NCBI GenBank assembly: GCA_012719225.1
Contig: JAAYAT010000269.1
Span: 1-39,219, forward strand
Source: Verrucomicrobiaceae bacterium
Lineage (GTDB): Bacteria; Verrucomicrobiota; Verrucomicrobiia; Verrucomicrobiales; DEV007
Reading direction: 5' to 3'
DNA: 39,219 nt
Within the stretch, counting starts at the first letter, position 1. The number at the start of each line of letters is the position of its first letter. Shown here one piece after another: positions 16,441-24,410 of the stretch. The notes beneath the pieces are model-generated. The model had not been told where the DNA came from, did no database searches, and saw only the letters and a program-made list of their open reading frames with translations. Made by a program: the position numbers and the translations under genes.

Positions 16441-16947
16441 GTGCAAGAGTACGCCTACATTCACGACGAGGATGACATTCCACCCCCCATGCTGGAGGTC
16501 CCCTTCCTCGAAGCCTTTTCCAAAGAGCATCTCGATCAAGTGCTCCACGCCTCCGCCTTCATCGAATGCGATCCGGGCGACGTCATCATCGCCGAGGGGG
16601 ACGAAGCCTCCCGCATTTTTATCCTGCTCTCCGGCGAAGTCGCGGTGGTCAAAGGCGGCGAACAGCTCGTGACGATGGACCAGACCGGCGACATCTTCGG
16701 GGAACTCGCCGCCCTTGAAGACGAGGTGCGCTCCGCCTCCGTCGTCGCGGTCAAGGATGTCTTCTGCCTCGCGGTGGACCAAAAATTTCTCCAGCACATC
16801 CTTCCGAAAGAGGACAACGCCCCCTTTTACGCCTGCCTCTACGAGTTCATCGCGAAGCTGACGACCAAACGCCTCAAGGCGACGTCGCAGTATCTCGCGA
16901 AGGTGGATCAGGAGTTGCGGGATCTGCGGGCGAAGGCGCGTTCTTAG
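16441..16947 (+). CDS. Cyclic-nucleotide-binding (CAP-like) domain protein
   Basis: 168 aa from GTG 16441. Residues about 20-135 are a cNMP-binding domain: FLEAFSKEHLDQVLHASAFIECDPGDVIIAEGDEASRIFILLSGEVAVVKGG, then DQTGDIFGELAALEDEVRSASVVAVKD. The phosphate-binding cassette is FGELAALEDEVRSAS, with the usual Glu in GEL and Arg in VRSAS. The C-terminal 30 residues form a charged helix (TTKRLKATSQYLAKVDQELRDLRAKARS) with no helix-turn-helix, so this is a stand-alone sensor and not a CRP regulator. The start is inferred from the promoter: GTG 16441 is the predicted transcript 5' end. ATG 16489 would be the alternative and would still keep the domain. No Shine-Dalgarno precedes either. Confidence 0.82.
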   Translation: MQEYAYIHDEDDIPPPMLEVPFLEAFSKEHLDQVLHASAFIECDPGDVIIAEGDEASRIFILLSGEVAVVKGGEQLVTMDQTGDIFGELAALEDEVRSASVVAVKDVFCLAVDQKFLQHILPKEDNAPFYACLYEFIAKLTTKRLKATSQYLAKVDQELRDLRAKARS

Positions 16948-17276
16948 CGGTTAGCTTTTTTGCTGTTTAACGCGGGGCTGGGGGGGCTTCGGCTTTCGGG
17001 CAGGGGTTGGACGGTTGGACGGGAAGGGCGAAAACGATCATCGCAGGTGGTCCGACGGCTCACCGGGACGGTTCGCCCTACCTTTTCGCAAAAGGTGCTG
17101 CGGAATCCGATGGGATCTTCGCAGAGGTGCTTCGGCATTCGGCCTTGGCTTCGGGGCAGAGGTGGGGCGAACCGTCCCCGGTGAACCGACTGGGCATTCA
17201 GACTCCTTCGGTTCGCATCCCGCTAAACCGCTAAACAGCAAAAAAGCTAACCGCTAAACCGCTAAACCGCTAAACA
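16946..17276. repeat. Nested inverted-repeat element (MITE- or REPIN-like)
   Basis: The gene-free stretch 16948-17276 is built of nested inverted repeats. The outer arms are a perfect 24 bp pair, 16946-16969 and 17232-17255 (each reading AGCGGTTAGC...GCTGTTTA on its own strand). Inner arms 17057-17083 and 17160-17187 match at about 25 of 28 positions, and a small perfect hairpin CCTTTT-CGC-AAAAGG lies at 17081-17095. The right end carries an 8 bp tandem unit CCGCTAAA: two copies at 17220-17236 and three at 17251-17276. The left arm overlaps the stop codon of the cyclic-nucleotide gene. No transposase is present; short open frames inside are by-products of the palindromes. Confidence 0.8.
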
Positions 17277-17792
17277 TCACCCGGCTTTCGCGGCGGCGAG
17301 GGCGTCCTGCGCCTGGGTGGTCGGATTGGCTTTGAGGTCGCGCCAGATGATTTTTCCGTCCTTGATGAGGAAGCTCTGGCGCGAGGCGAAGCCCCGGGCG
17401 TTGGCCGGGACGCCGAAGGCGGCGATCACCTCACCGGCTTTGTCGGCGAGAAGGGTGAAGGGAAGCTTGTATTTTTCGGCGAAGGCGAGTTGGTCTTCCG
17501 GGGTGTCGGCGGACACGCCGAAGACCTTGATGCCCGCCTTGGTGACGTCCTCAAAGGCGTCACGCAGGTTGCAGGCCTGTTTGGTGCAACCGGGAGTGTC
17601 GGCCTTGGGATAAAAATAGACGAGGCTGATGCCTTCGGCGAGTTCTTTGCCCAGATCGACGGGGTTGCCTTTCTGATCTACGGTTTTCACGGCCGGAGCA
17701 TCGGCACCGACTTCGAGCGGGGCGGCGGTGGAGAGGGCGGGCGAAAGGAGACCGAAGGTCACGAGCGCGAGGAAGCAAGGGAGTGTTTTCAT
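17277..17792 (-). CDS. Exported peroxiredoxin (Bcp/PrxQ type)
   Basis: 171 aa with a signal peptide (MKTLPCFLALVTFGLLSPALSTAA). The AhpC/TSA fold follows: LEVGADAPAVKTVDQKGNPVDL, LVYFYPKADTPGCTKQACNLRD, in which the peroxidatic Cys is in TPGCT and the resolving Cys lies five residues later (C-x4-C, PrxQ pattern), then FGVSADTPEDQLAFAEKYKLPFTLLAD and RQSFLIKDGKIIW. It reduces peroxides with thioredoxin-type electrons, here outside the cytoplasm, which is unusual as Bcp is normally cytosolic. The start at MKTLPC is set by the signal. The stop touches the right end of the nested repeat element. Confidence 0.92.
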   Translation of the reverse strand: MKTLPCFLALVTFGLLSPALSTAAPLEVGADAPAVKTVDQKGNPVDLGKELAEGISLVYFYPKADTPGCTKQACNLRDAFEDVTKAGIKVFGVSADTPEDQLAFAEKYKLPFTLLADKAGEVIAAFGVPANARGFASRQSFLIKDGKIIWRDLKANPTTQAQDALAAAKAG

Positions 17793-17831
17793 GGTCTCCC
17801 AATGAAACGGTTTCGACCGCAAAACGCAAGT

Positions 17832-17850
17832 CCGCGGATCAGACCCGCGG
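17832..17850 (-). terminator. Hairpin after the SNF2 helicase gene
   Basis: Perfect 6 bp stem CCGCGG with a 7 nt loop, 10 bp beyond the stop of the helicase gene and 40 bp before the peroxiredoxin start. There is no clean U-tract (ACTTGCGTTTTG follows on the minus strand), so it is a weak terminator or simply a hairpin. Confidence 0.35.
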
Positions 17851-17859
17851 AGATCGCTT

Positions 17860-20800
17860 TTATCCGGCGGGCACGGCCTTTTTGGATTCCTTTCGCTCGA
17901 CCTGGCCGTCGCTGAAGAGGAACTTGAGGTCGTCCATCTCGAGATTGCGGGTGAACCCTTCCTCCCCGAGGACACTGGTCATCATCGCGTTTTTCTGCTG
18001 TTGCAGGATGCGGATTTTTTCCTCGACGCTGTCGCGCATGAGGAGACGATAGGCGTTGACCTTGCTCTCCTGTCCGATCCGGTGGCAGCGGTCGATGGCC
18101 TGGTTTTCCACGGCGGGGTTCCACCAGGGATCGTAGAGGATCACGTAGCTGGCCGAGGTGAGGTTGAGCCCGCTGCCGCCCGCCTTGAGGGAGAGGAGGA
18201 ACACTTTCGGGTCTTTTGTCTCCTGGAAATCGCTGATGACTTCGTGCCGGTTTTTGGTCTGGCCGGTGAGGTAACTGTAGGGGCGTTCGCGATCTTCCAG
18301 CTCCTCGCGGATGATGTCGAGCATGGAGACGAACTGGCTGAAGACGAGGACCTTGTGGCCTTCTTCGTGAAGTTGGTCGAGCAGGTAGAAAAGGGCGTTG
18401 AGCTTGGCACTGTCTTCGTAGCGGTGCTTGGCGTCGATCAGCCCGGGGTGGCAGCAGATCTGGCGCAGCCGCATGAGGCCCTGCAGAATGACAAAGCTGT
18501 TCTTGCGCAGGCTCTCGTCGTTTTCGATACCGAGCAGCACTTTCTGGATGCGCTCGAGTTCGGCGCGGTAGAGTTGCTGCTGCACGGACTCCATTTCGCT
18601 GAAGACGTCCTCCTCGATTTTGGGCGGGAGATCGAGGGCGACCTCCCCCTTGGTGCGCCGCAGGAGGAAGGGGCGGAGCCGCGCGGTGAGGCGGGCCTGG
18701 GATTGGCCGTCCTTGCGCTTGTCGAAGTTTTCCCGGAAATATTTGCGGTCGCCGAGGATCCCGGGCATGGCGAATCCCATCAGGCTCCAGACGTCGAGGA
18801 GACGGTTCTCGATGGGTGTCCCGGTGAGGACCAGCCGGTTCTGGCCCTCCAGGGCGCGAGCGGATTTGGCCGCCTTGGAGTCGGGGTTTTTGATCTGCTG
18901 CCCTTCGTCGAGAATGATCCCGAGCCATTGGATTTCCTTCAATTCGTCGGCACAGGTGCGCAACTGGCTGTAGTTGATCACGAGCAGATCGACATCGCGG
19001 CCGAGGCGGTCCACTTCGAGCTCGCTCTTGTTGCGGAGGACCTGGACGCGAATGGAGGGTGCCGCTTTTTTGACCTCATCACCCCAGACATCGAGGACGG
19101 ATTTCGGACAGACGACGAGACTGGGCGGGGCGTCGTCGCCGCTTTGTTCCCGCAGCCAGAGCAGCCAGGTGAGCGACTGGATCGTCTTCCCAAGTCCCAT
19201 GTCGTCGGCGAGAATGCCGCCGAATTGGTTGGTCGAGAGATAGGAGAGGAAGTGGAAACCCTCGATCTGGTAGGGACGCAGATGGACGTTGAGTCCGGGC
19301 GGAATCTCGGGACGCACCTGGAGCTTGAGGCTCTTGGCCCGCTCCGTGATGCGTTTCCAAGCCTTGGCATCGAAGACTTCGCGGGCGGCCGGTTCGGCGA
19401 GTTGGAGGGCGTGGAGGCGGTGGACTTCTCCGGTGAGGTCGAAGGGGTCCAGCCCGATCTTGGAAACCGCGATCTGCTGCTCTTCGCTGAGATTCATTTT
19501 CAGGCGCAGCCAGCCGCCCCGCTCCATCCGGACGAACTGGCCGCGGGCTTGGACGAGGGCGCGGATTTCCTCCTGACTGAGGTCCATGCCGTCCACCTTG
19601 ACGACGACTTTGAGGTCGAACCAGTCGATCTCTTCATCGACCACCTCGAAGGAGACCTGGGCTTCGATCGGGTCCGCTTCGAGGGTGGCGAGATCCTTGT
19701 CGGCGCGGATTTCGATTTCGTCGGGCAGGCTCTCGAGCCATTCGGCGTATTTTTCGGGGAAATTTTTGGTCACACGAGCGCGGTAGCAACCGAGATTGCC
19801 ATCGAAGGTCGGCTGCATCGGGGCGATGAACCGGCCGACGCGCCGCTGCATGGCGCGGTCGTAGCGATAGAGCACGTCGGAGTCTCCTTTCCGCTGGGTG
19901 ACCACTTCCCAGCCCTCGCGCCCGAGAACCTCCTCGCGGGTACCGTCGCGGTTGGTCGCCGTGATTTTCATGATCATGTGCTCGCTCGTCGCACCGGTCG
20001 CACTGGAGGAAATGCTGAGGTCGAAACAGATCTGCAGCGTTTCCTCGCGAATCTTGGCGGTGAGTTCGGGCGGAAGGGAAGAGTCGAGCCGGTAGAGGAA
20101 GGCGACCCCGGATTCGCTCTCGATGACGCTGCGCGGAATGACGACGCGCGGCTCGATCAGGGTCTCGGATTTGATCCAGTGCTCCGGTCCGCGGAAGGTC
20201 CATTCATCGCTCATGTAGAGCGACTCGTCGCCGGGGAGGAGCCGCACCGTGTGGGAGACATCGCGACCCTCGCCGGTGAGGAGCTGCATCTCGTAGTCCT
20301 CGCCCCCCATGCTGTCGGGGCGGCAGGTCCAACGCAGCGGCTTTTCCGCGATGCGGTAGGGAATCTCGTCGAGGTTGACGATGAGCCCCTCCAGTTCGGG
20401 CTGGTGGAAAAGGCGGTTGAGAAAGCGGCAGTTCTCGATCTTGTCGAGGATGAGTCCGCCATCGGTGGATTCGCCCTTGGCGGCGGCGTGGAGGAACTGG
20501 CTCCAGAGAATCTCGGAAGGACCGGCCATGCGGAGACCGCCGTTGGTGTAGCGCTCTTCGAGCCGGGTGAACTGCTCCTCGTCGGCGATGCGCTCGAAGG
20601 CACCGGTCTCCTCGGTGCGGACCATGAGCCGGGCCTCGCGGGTGCTGATGCGCAGGCGGAACTCGACCAGCTCGACCGACTCTTCGGCGGGGCGTTTTTC
20701 AAAAACTTCGACCTGGTAGCGCCATTCGCTCTCTTCGCGACGCTTTTCCCAGGCGGCCATGTGCTCGCGGGTCCACTCGCGATCGGTGATCACTTCGAGG

Positions 20801-21372
20801 AACTCGGGGAAGTCGAAGTTCCCTTTCTCAAAGGCGTGGGCGACGTAGTTCCAGAACTCGAGAATGTCGGTCGGGGGAGTCGGCCAGAGGGTCAACGGAT
20901 CGAAGCTGTCGACGGGCCAGCGGGGATGGAGGCGCACGAGGTCCGAGTCGAAAATCTCGCGCTCGATTTCAAAGCGCCGGTAGCGCCGCTCGATCTTGCC
21001 GAGGTACTCGTCCTCTTCGCCGGTGAGACCGCGACCGAGCTTGTCCTCGATCACCTCGGTGAGGGTTTTCTCCCCGACCTCGTTGGGGGCCTCCGGGAGA
21101 TCGCCTTTGCGGGCGACCTTTTCCAACATGGTCGCGTAGAGAGCGGCCCGACCTGATTCGCTTTTCTCATCCGCCTCGCCGGTCCACTCGTTCCCCTGGA
21201 GCTGGATGCGGGTGCGGCAGGACCAATCCTCATCCTCGATGCGGCCCTGAATGAGGAGATGGTTGCCGAAAATCTGCGTGACGGCCCCTTCGTCGTGAAG
21301 GCGCTGGCCTTCGTTTTTTTCGTCTTGGGAAAATGAATTGAGAAAGTCGAGCGTCGCGCGATCTACGTTCAT
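17860..21372 (-). CDS. SWI2/SNF2-family helicase with long N-terminal region
   Basis: 1170 aa. The C-terminal half is a complete SNF2 ATPase: motif I DDMGLGKT (K729), motif Ia SLVVCPKSVLDVW, motif II LDEGQ (D822), motif III LTGTPIENRLLDVWSL, motif IV VLVFSQFVSMLDII, motif V LLSLKAGGSGLNLT and motif VI DRCHRIGQ (near 1099). The N-terminal 690 residues are acidic with many beta-rich segments and no recognised zinc SWIM motif. This arrangement occurs in bacterial SNF2 proteins thought to remodel protein-DNA or protein-RNA complexes, but no target can be named. The gene is single, not in a restriction or defence island, with 333 bp free upstream. Confidence 0.93.
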   Translation of the reverse strand: MNVDRATLDFLNSFSQDEKNEGQRLHDEGAVTQIFGNHLLIQGRIEDEDWSCRTRIQLQGNEWTGEADEKSESGRAALYATMLEKVARKGDLPEAPNEVGEKTLTEVIEDKLGRGLTGEEDEYLGKIERRYRRFEIEREIFDSDLVRLHPRWPVDSFDPLTLWPTPPTDILEFWNYVAHAFEKGNFDFPEFLEVITDREWTREHMAAWEKRREESEWRYQVEVFEKRPAEESVELVEFRLRISTREARLMVRTEETGAFERIADEEQFTRLEERYTNGGLRMAGPSEILWSQFLHAAAKGESTDGGLILDKIENCRFLNRLFHQPELEGLIVNLDEIPYRIAEKPLRWTCRPDSMGGEDYEMQLLTGEGRDVSHTVRLLPGDESLYMSDEWTFRGPEHWIKSETLIEPRVVIPRSVIESESGVAFLYRLDSSLPPELTAKIREETLQICFDLSISSSATGATSEHMIMKITATNRDGTREEVLGREGWEVVTQRKGDSDVLYRYDRAMQRRVGRFIAPMQPTFDGNLGCYRARVTKNFPEKYAEWLESLPDEIEIRADKDLATLEADPIEAQVSFEVVDEEIDWFDLKVVVKVDGMDLSQEEIRALVQARGQFVRMERGGWLRLKMNLSEEQQIAVSKIGLDPFDLTGEVHRLHALQLAEPAAREVFDAKAWKRITERAKSLKLQVRPEIPPGLNVHLRPYQIEGFHFLSYLSTNQFGGILADDMGLGKTIQSLTWLLWLREQSGDDAPPSLVVCPKSVLDVWGDEVKKAAPSIRVQVLRNKSELEVDRLGRDVDLLVINYSQLRTCADELKEIQWLGIILDEGQQIKNPDSKAAKSARALEGQNRLVLTGTPIENRLLDVWSLMGFAMPGILGDRKYFRENFDKRKDGQSQARLTARLRPFLLRRTKGEVALDLPPKIEEDVFSEMESVQQQLYRAELERIQKVLLGIENDESLRKNSFVILQGLMRLRQICCHPGLIDAKHRYEDSAKLNALFYLLDQLHEEGHKVLVFSQFVSMLDIIREELEDRERPYSYLTGQTKNRHEVISDFQETKDPKVFLLSLKAGGSGLNLTSASYVILYDPWWNPAVENQAIDRCHRIGQESKVNAYRLLMRDSVEEKIRILQQQKNAMMTSVLGEEGFTRNLEMDDLKFLFSDGQVERKESKKAVPAG

Positions 21373-21597
21373 ATAGGAAATGGATAAGGAAAAGGGAGGT
21401 GAAAAGCACGGCAGACCGGAGGGGTGGCGACCTGGCCGGAGGGAGGGAAAATCGTGCCGGCCGGGAAGACGATCAGCCGGGAACGGGGGCCGGTAACTTG
21501 GCCCAGTCTTGAGCGGGCGTCAACCGTTGCGGAGCCATGGGTCGTTTCGAGGGGCGGGTGAAGACGTGGGGGAGGACATTTTTCCCGTCGGGAAAAG
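21373..21597. other. Non-coding stretch between helicase start and rpsF terminator
   Basis: Together with 21598-21705 this makes 333 bp without a convincing gene. It must hold the helicase promoter, but no box pair near consensus was seen. Short open frames on either strand here have proline/arginine-rich compositions and no start context. Confidence 0.5.
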
Positions 21598-21634
21598 AAA
21601 AAGCCTCCCATGGTGCGTGCCAGAGGAGGCTTTT
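21598..21634 (-). terminator. Intrinsic terminator of the pth-rpsF operon
   Basis: The minus strand reads AAAAGCCTCC, a 16 nt loop, then GGAGGCTTTTT followed by CTTTT: a perfect GC-rich stem with a U-tract, 72 bp past the rpsF stop. The stem's A and T runs make it usable in either direction. Confidence 0.82.
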
Positions 21635-21705
21635 GCCGCGATGGCGGGTTTTCGCGGGAGGACGTCCCCCCGCGATGGCCCGCCGACCGGATGCGCGGGA
21701 GGGAA

Positions 21706-21993
21706 TCAGAGGCGGCGGTAGTGCTGCAGCATCACCTGGTCGTTGAGCTTGAGGTGCGTTTCCACCTGGGAGAGGGCGACCGGCGCGGCCTCGAAATGAT
21801 ATTGCACGTAGTAGCCGTGCTTCTGCTTGGCGTGGTTCGGGAAAGCGAACTCCTTGCGGCCGAGGCGCTCGATCTTGTCGAGCTTGGCGCCGTTCGACTC
21901 CAGTTCCTTGGAGATTTTCCCCACCATTTCATCAATGCCTTCGTCCTGTCCCTGGAGTTTGAGGACGTAGATCCCTTCGTATTTGCGTTTCAT
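21706..21993 (-). CDS. rpsF: 30S ribosomal protein bS6
   Basis: 95 aa, normal bS6 length. Family features are MKRKYEGIYVLKLQGQ at the N-terminus, the IDEMVGKISKELESNGAKLDKIERLGRKEFAFP segment and HGYYVQYHFEAAPVALSQVETHLKLNDQVMLQHYRRL at the end. bS6 binds the 16S rRNA platform with bS18. ATG 21993 gives the canonical start; there is no Shine-Dalgarno. It lies 58 bp downstream of pth and is followed by a strong terminator. ssb, rpsR and rplI, its usual partners, are not next to it. Confidence 0.96.
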   Translation of the reverse strand: MKRKYEGIYVLKLQGQDEGIDEMVGKISKELESNGAKLDKIERLGRKEFAFPNHAKQKHGYYVQYHFEAAPVALSQVETHLKLNDQVMLQHYRRL

Positions 21994-22051
21994 GAGAGCT
22001 GTCGTTCGTATGCGATTCAACGATATTTTCCGGTTCGCGGTATGGTTTCAA

Positions 22052-22675
22052 CTAAGCCCGCCGGTTGTATTGGTTCATGGCTGATGCCAAACCCGCGGAA
22101 AGCGCACAATTTACCCCATCTGCGGCAATCGCTAGAACTTTTTCCATTTCGCGCCATTCCTCGGGGGAAAAGCGGCCCAAAACGTGGTCGGTGAGGAGTT
22201 CGTCCGGTGCCGCCGCCCCGATCCCGATGCGCAGGCGGGGGAACTCCTCGGTGCCGAGATACTCCAGCAAGGACCGAATCCCGTTGTGCCCCCCGGCCGA
22301 TCCGCTGGCGCGGAAACGGAGGCTGCCGGGCGGGAGGGAGACATCGTCGTAGGCGATGAGAATCTGGTCGGGGCGGAGGTCGTGGGCGCGCATCAGACGG
22401 GCGACCGCGTTGCCGCTCAAGTTCATGAAAGTGAGTGGCTTGGCCAAAATCAGCCCCCGGCCCTCGCGGGCGGTTTTCGAGCGGAATTTGTGTTCCTTGG
22501 TCCACTTCAGACCGCGCTCCGCCGCCAGTCGATCGACCAACTCGAACCCGATGTTGTGGCGGGTCTTTTCATATTCCGGCCCCGGGTTGCCGAGCCCGAC
22601 GACGAGGCGGATGCCGTCCGGCGGAGCGGGCTCGTCCGGATCGGGGCGCGAAAGAAATCGATCAAACAAATTCAC
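22052..22675 (-). CDS. pth: Peptidyl-tRNA hydrolase
   Basis: 207 aa. It recycles tRNA from peptidyl-tRNA released during translation. Motifs: LVVGLGNPGPEYEKTRHNIGF with the catalytic His, KPLTFMNLSG with the tRNA-binding Asn, YDDVSLPPGSLRFRASGSAGGHNGIRSL with the catalytic Asp and second Asn, and RLRIGIG. The start is GTG 22675 (VNLFDRFLSRPDPDE), which adds about 24 residues before the usual Pth start. No ATG lies between it and LVVGLGNPG, and no Shine-Dalgarno is seen. Upstream in-frame sequence is antisense to metX and was excluded. The pairing with rpsF is the common bacterial arrangement. Confidence 0.94.
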   Translation of the reverse strand: MNLFDRFLSRPDPDEPAPPDGIRLVVGLGNPGPEYEKTRHNIGFELVDRLAAERGLKWTKEHKFRSKTAREGRGLILAKPLTFMNLSGNAVARLMRAHDLRPDQILIAYDDVSLPPGSLRFRASGSAGGHNGIRSLLEYLGTEEFPRLRIGIGAAAPDELLTDHVLGRFSPEEWREMEKVLAIAADGVNCALSAGLASAMNQYNRRA

Positions 22676-22786
22676 GGGGCAAATAAGGCGAACCTTCGCG
22701 GAAGTGCAACGCGCATCCCAGGTATGACATGCAAATCGGTGGCGAGGGCGGAACTTGTGGTTTAGCCTTGCCGCCCGCCGAAATTG

Positions 22787-23962
22787 ATGAGTGAAATCGG
22801 ACAAGTCGAAACCCAATTCCAAACCATCGCCACGCCAGAGGACCCGTTTGTCTTCCGCTGCGGTGCCAGCCTCGCCCATGCCGAACTCGCCTACGAGACC
22901 TACGGGGAGCTGAACGAAACCCGCTCCAATGCGATCCTGCTTTTCCACGCCTTTTCCGGGAGCCAACATGCCGCCGGTTACAATCCGGAGGTAAAGGGCA
23001 ACGCCTTCTGGACTCCGGAGTGTGAAAACGGCTGGTGGAATCCTTTTATCGGACCGGGCAAAGCCCTCGACACCGACCGGTATTTCATCATTTGCGCCAA
23101 CTACCTCGGCGGCTGCTACGGATCGACCGGCCCGGCCAGCGTCGACCCGGCCACGGGACAGCGCTACGGCTCCACCTTTCCGAACATCACGGTGAACGAC
23201 ATTGTCCGCAGCCAGGCGCTCCTCCTCGACGCGCTCGGGATCGTGCGGCTCCTCGCGGTGGTGGGACCATCGACCGGCGGACTCAGTTGCGTGACCTTCG
23301 CGACCCTCTATCCGGAGCGGGTCCGATTGGTCGTACCCCTCGCGACCGGAGTGAAGACCACCGTCCTCAACCGCATCATCCTGCTCGAACAGATCCTTGC
23401 GATCGAGAACGATCCCCGCTTCCAGTCCGGCGAATACTACGAGAGCGGTGCTCCCGAGACCGGGCTCGCCCTCGCCCGCATGATCAGCCACAAGACCTTC
23501 GTCCACCTCGACGCGATCGAGCGCCGCGCCAGCAAGGACGTGGTCCAGTCGGGCGACCGCTTCTCCTGGTATCAGGCCCACGACCACGTCGAGAGCTACA
23601 TGCTCCACCAGGGCAAAAAATTCACGGACCGCTTCGACGCCAATACCTACCTGCGCATCTGCGAGATGTGGAGCCGCTACGATCCCGTGGTCGAAGCCGG
23701 GGCGGAAGACCTCGCGACCCTCTTCGGACGCTCCGCCGCGGCCGGTCATCACTACCTCGTCTTCAGCATCGACGAGGACTATTGCTTTTATCCCGAAGAA
23801 CAGGCCGCCCTCGTGGAGAACCTTCGCGACGCCGGGGTCCCCCATCTCTTCTTCACGGTCCACTCGGAGAAAGGACACGACTCCTTCCTCCTCGAACCCG
23901 ACCTCTACACCCCTCACATCCAGGTGATGTTGCGGAACGCCTGCGAGGATCCCGCGGAGTAA
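22787..23962 (+). CDS. metX: MetX-family homoserine O-acetyltransferase
   Basis: 391 aa alpha/beta-hydrolase-fold acyltransferase of methionine synthesis. The MetX scaffold is present: LAYETYGELNETRSNAILLFHAFSG, then GPGKALDTDRYFIICANYLGGCYGSTGPAS, nucleophile S162 in VGPSTGG, D329 in FSIDEDYCF, H364 in KGHDSFLLE, and DRFDANTYLR. The nucleophile elbow GPSTGG departs from the usual GGSMGGMQ, so acyl specificity (acetyl or succinyl) or substrate could differ. The start is ATG 22787; the adjacent in-frame TTG 22784 is less likely. The gene is divergent from pth with 111 bp between starts. No other methionine genes are near. Confidence 0.85.
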   Translation: MSEIGQVETQFQTIATPEDPFVFRCGASLAHAELAYETYGELNETRSNAILLFHAFSGSQHAAGYNPEVKGNAFWTPECENGWWNPFIGPGKALDTDRYFIICANYLGGCYGSTGPASVDPATGQRYGSTFPNITVNDIVRSQALLLDALGIVRLLAVVGPSTGGLSCVTFATLYPERVRLVVPLATGVKTTVLNRIILLEQILAIENDPRFQSGEYYESGAPETGLALARMISHKTFVHLDAIERRASKDVVQSGDRFSWYQAHDHVESYMLHQGKKFTDRFDANTYLRICEMWSRYDPVVEAGAEDLATLFGRSAAAGHHYLVFSIDEDYCFYPEEQAALVENLRDAGVPHLFFTVHSEKGHDSFLLEPDLYTPHIQVMLRNACEDPAE

Positions 23963-24010
23963 GCGCGACCCGGGGGGCCGGAAAAAAACCGGTGACGCCG
24001 GAGTCGCCGG

Positions 24011-24039
24011 TTGATAAAATCGAGGGCTTGTCCTACGCT
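24011..24039 (+). promoter_or_regulatory. Weak candidate promoter of the Dabb gene
   Basis: TTGATA (24011-24016), 17 bp, TACGCT (24034-24039). The -35 box is good and the -10 box poor (3 of 6). Predicted transcription would begin at about 24046, at the ATG itself, the same geometry as the promoter at 16406-16434. Confidence 0.3.
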
Positions 24040-24046
24040 CGCAGCC

Positions 24047-24349
24047 ATGGTCCGACACAACGTTTATTTCTGGCTCGACCCCTCCCTTACGGACGAGCAA
24101 AAAGCCTCCTTCGAAGACGGTCTGCGCGCCCTCTTCACCATCGACGTCGTCGCGAACGGCCGCTTCGGAAAAGCCGCCGCGACGCCGGTGCGGCCCGTCA
24201 CCCGGAACACCTTCGACTACGCCCTCGTCCTCGAGTTCGACTCCGTCGCGCAGCACGACGCCTACCAAACGCATCCCGATCACGACGTGTTTGTGAAGAG
24301 TTTCAGCGCGTGGTTCAAAGAGGTCCGGGTCTTCGACACGCAATTGTGA
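24047..24349 (+). CDS. Dabb (stress-responsive alpha/beta-barrel) domain protein
   Basis: 100 aa, a single dimeric alpha/beta-barrel domain. The pattern is VRHNVYFWLDPSLTDEQKASFEDGLRAL, a middle segment ending PVTRNTFDYALVLEFDSVAQHDAYQTHPDHDVFVKSF, and the terminal strand VRVFDTQL. H4, the conserved HxVxFxL His, and the DYALVLEFDS strand are diagnostic. The function of stand-alone bacterial members is not established. ATG 24047 gives the standard N-terminus; an in-frame TTG at 24011 is rejected. It lies 84 bp after metX and 61 bp before the alpha/beta hydrolase. Confidence 0.88.
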   Translation: MVRHNVYFWLDPSLTDEQKASFEDGLRALFTIDVVANGRFGKAAATPVRPVTRNTFDYALVLEFDSVAQHDAYQTHPDHDVFVKSFSAWFKEVRVFDTQL

Positions 24350-24410
24350 CGAGTCGCGTTTTTTCGCTTAGACATTTTTCCCGAGACCCGCACATTACCG
24401 GAACCACGAC

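Noticed and set aside
16944-17257. Several 60-80 codon frames sharing GRTVP and LNSKKANR peptides
   Set aside because: They arise from the inverted repeats read in both directions; no start context or independent family support.
18900-18925. SNF2 motif II DEGQ as a defect
   Set aside because: Bacterial SNF2 proteins normally read DEAQ here; Gly for Ala keeps the catalytic Asp-Glu pair, so it is minor variation.
18001-21156. 1051-codon open frame on the plus strand
   Set aside because: Exactly antisense to the SNF2 helicase, which has every ATPase motif. Its His/Asp/Glu/Gly-rich composition is what GC-rich codon bias gives on the opposite strand.
21369-21746. Short frames upstream of the helicase gene
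   Set aside because: Arginine/proline-rich, no domain, and one runs through the rpsF terminator.
22676-24343. Minus-strand extension of the pth frame to 763 codons
   Set aside because: The extension is antisense to metX and the Dabb gene; the Pth domain begins only after GTG 22675.
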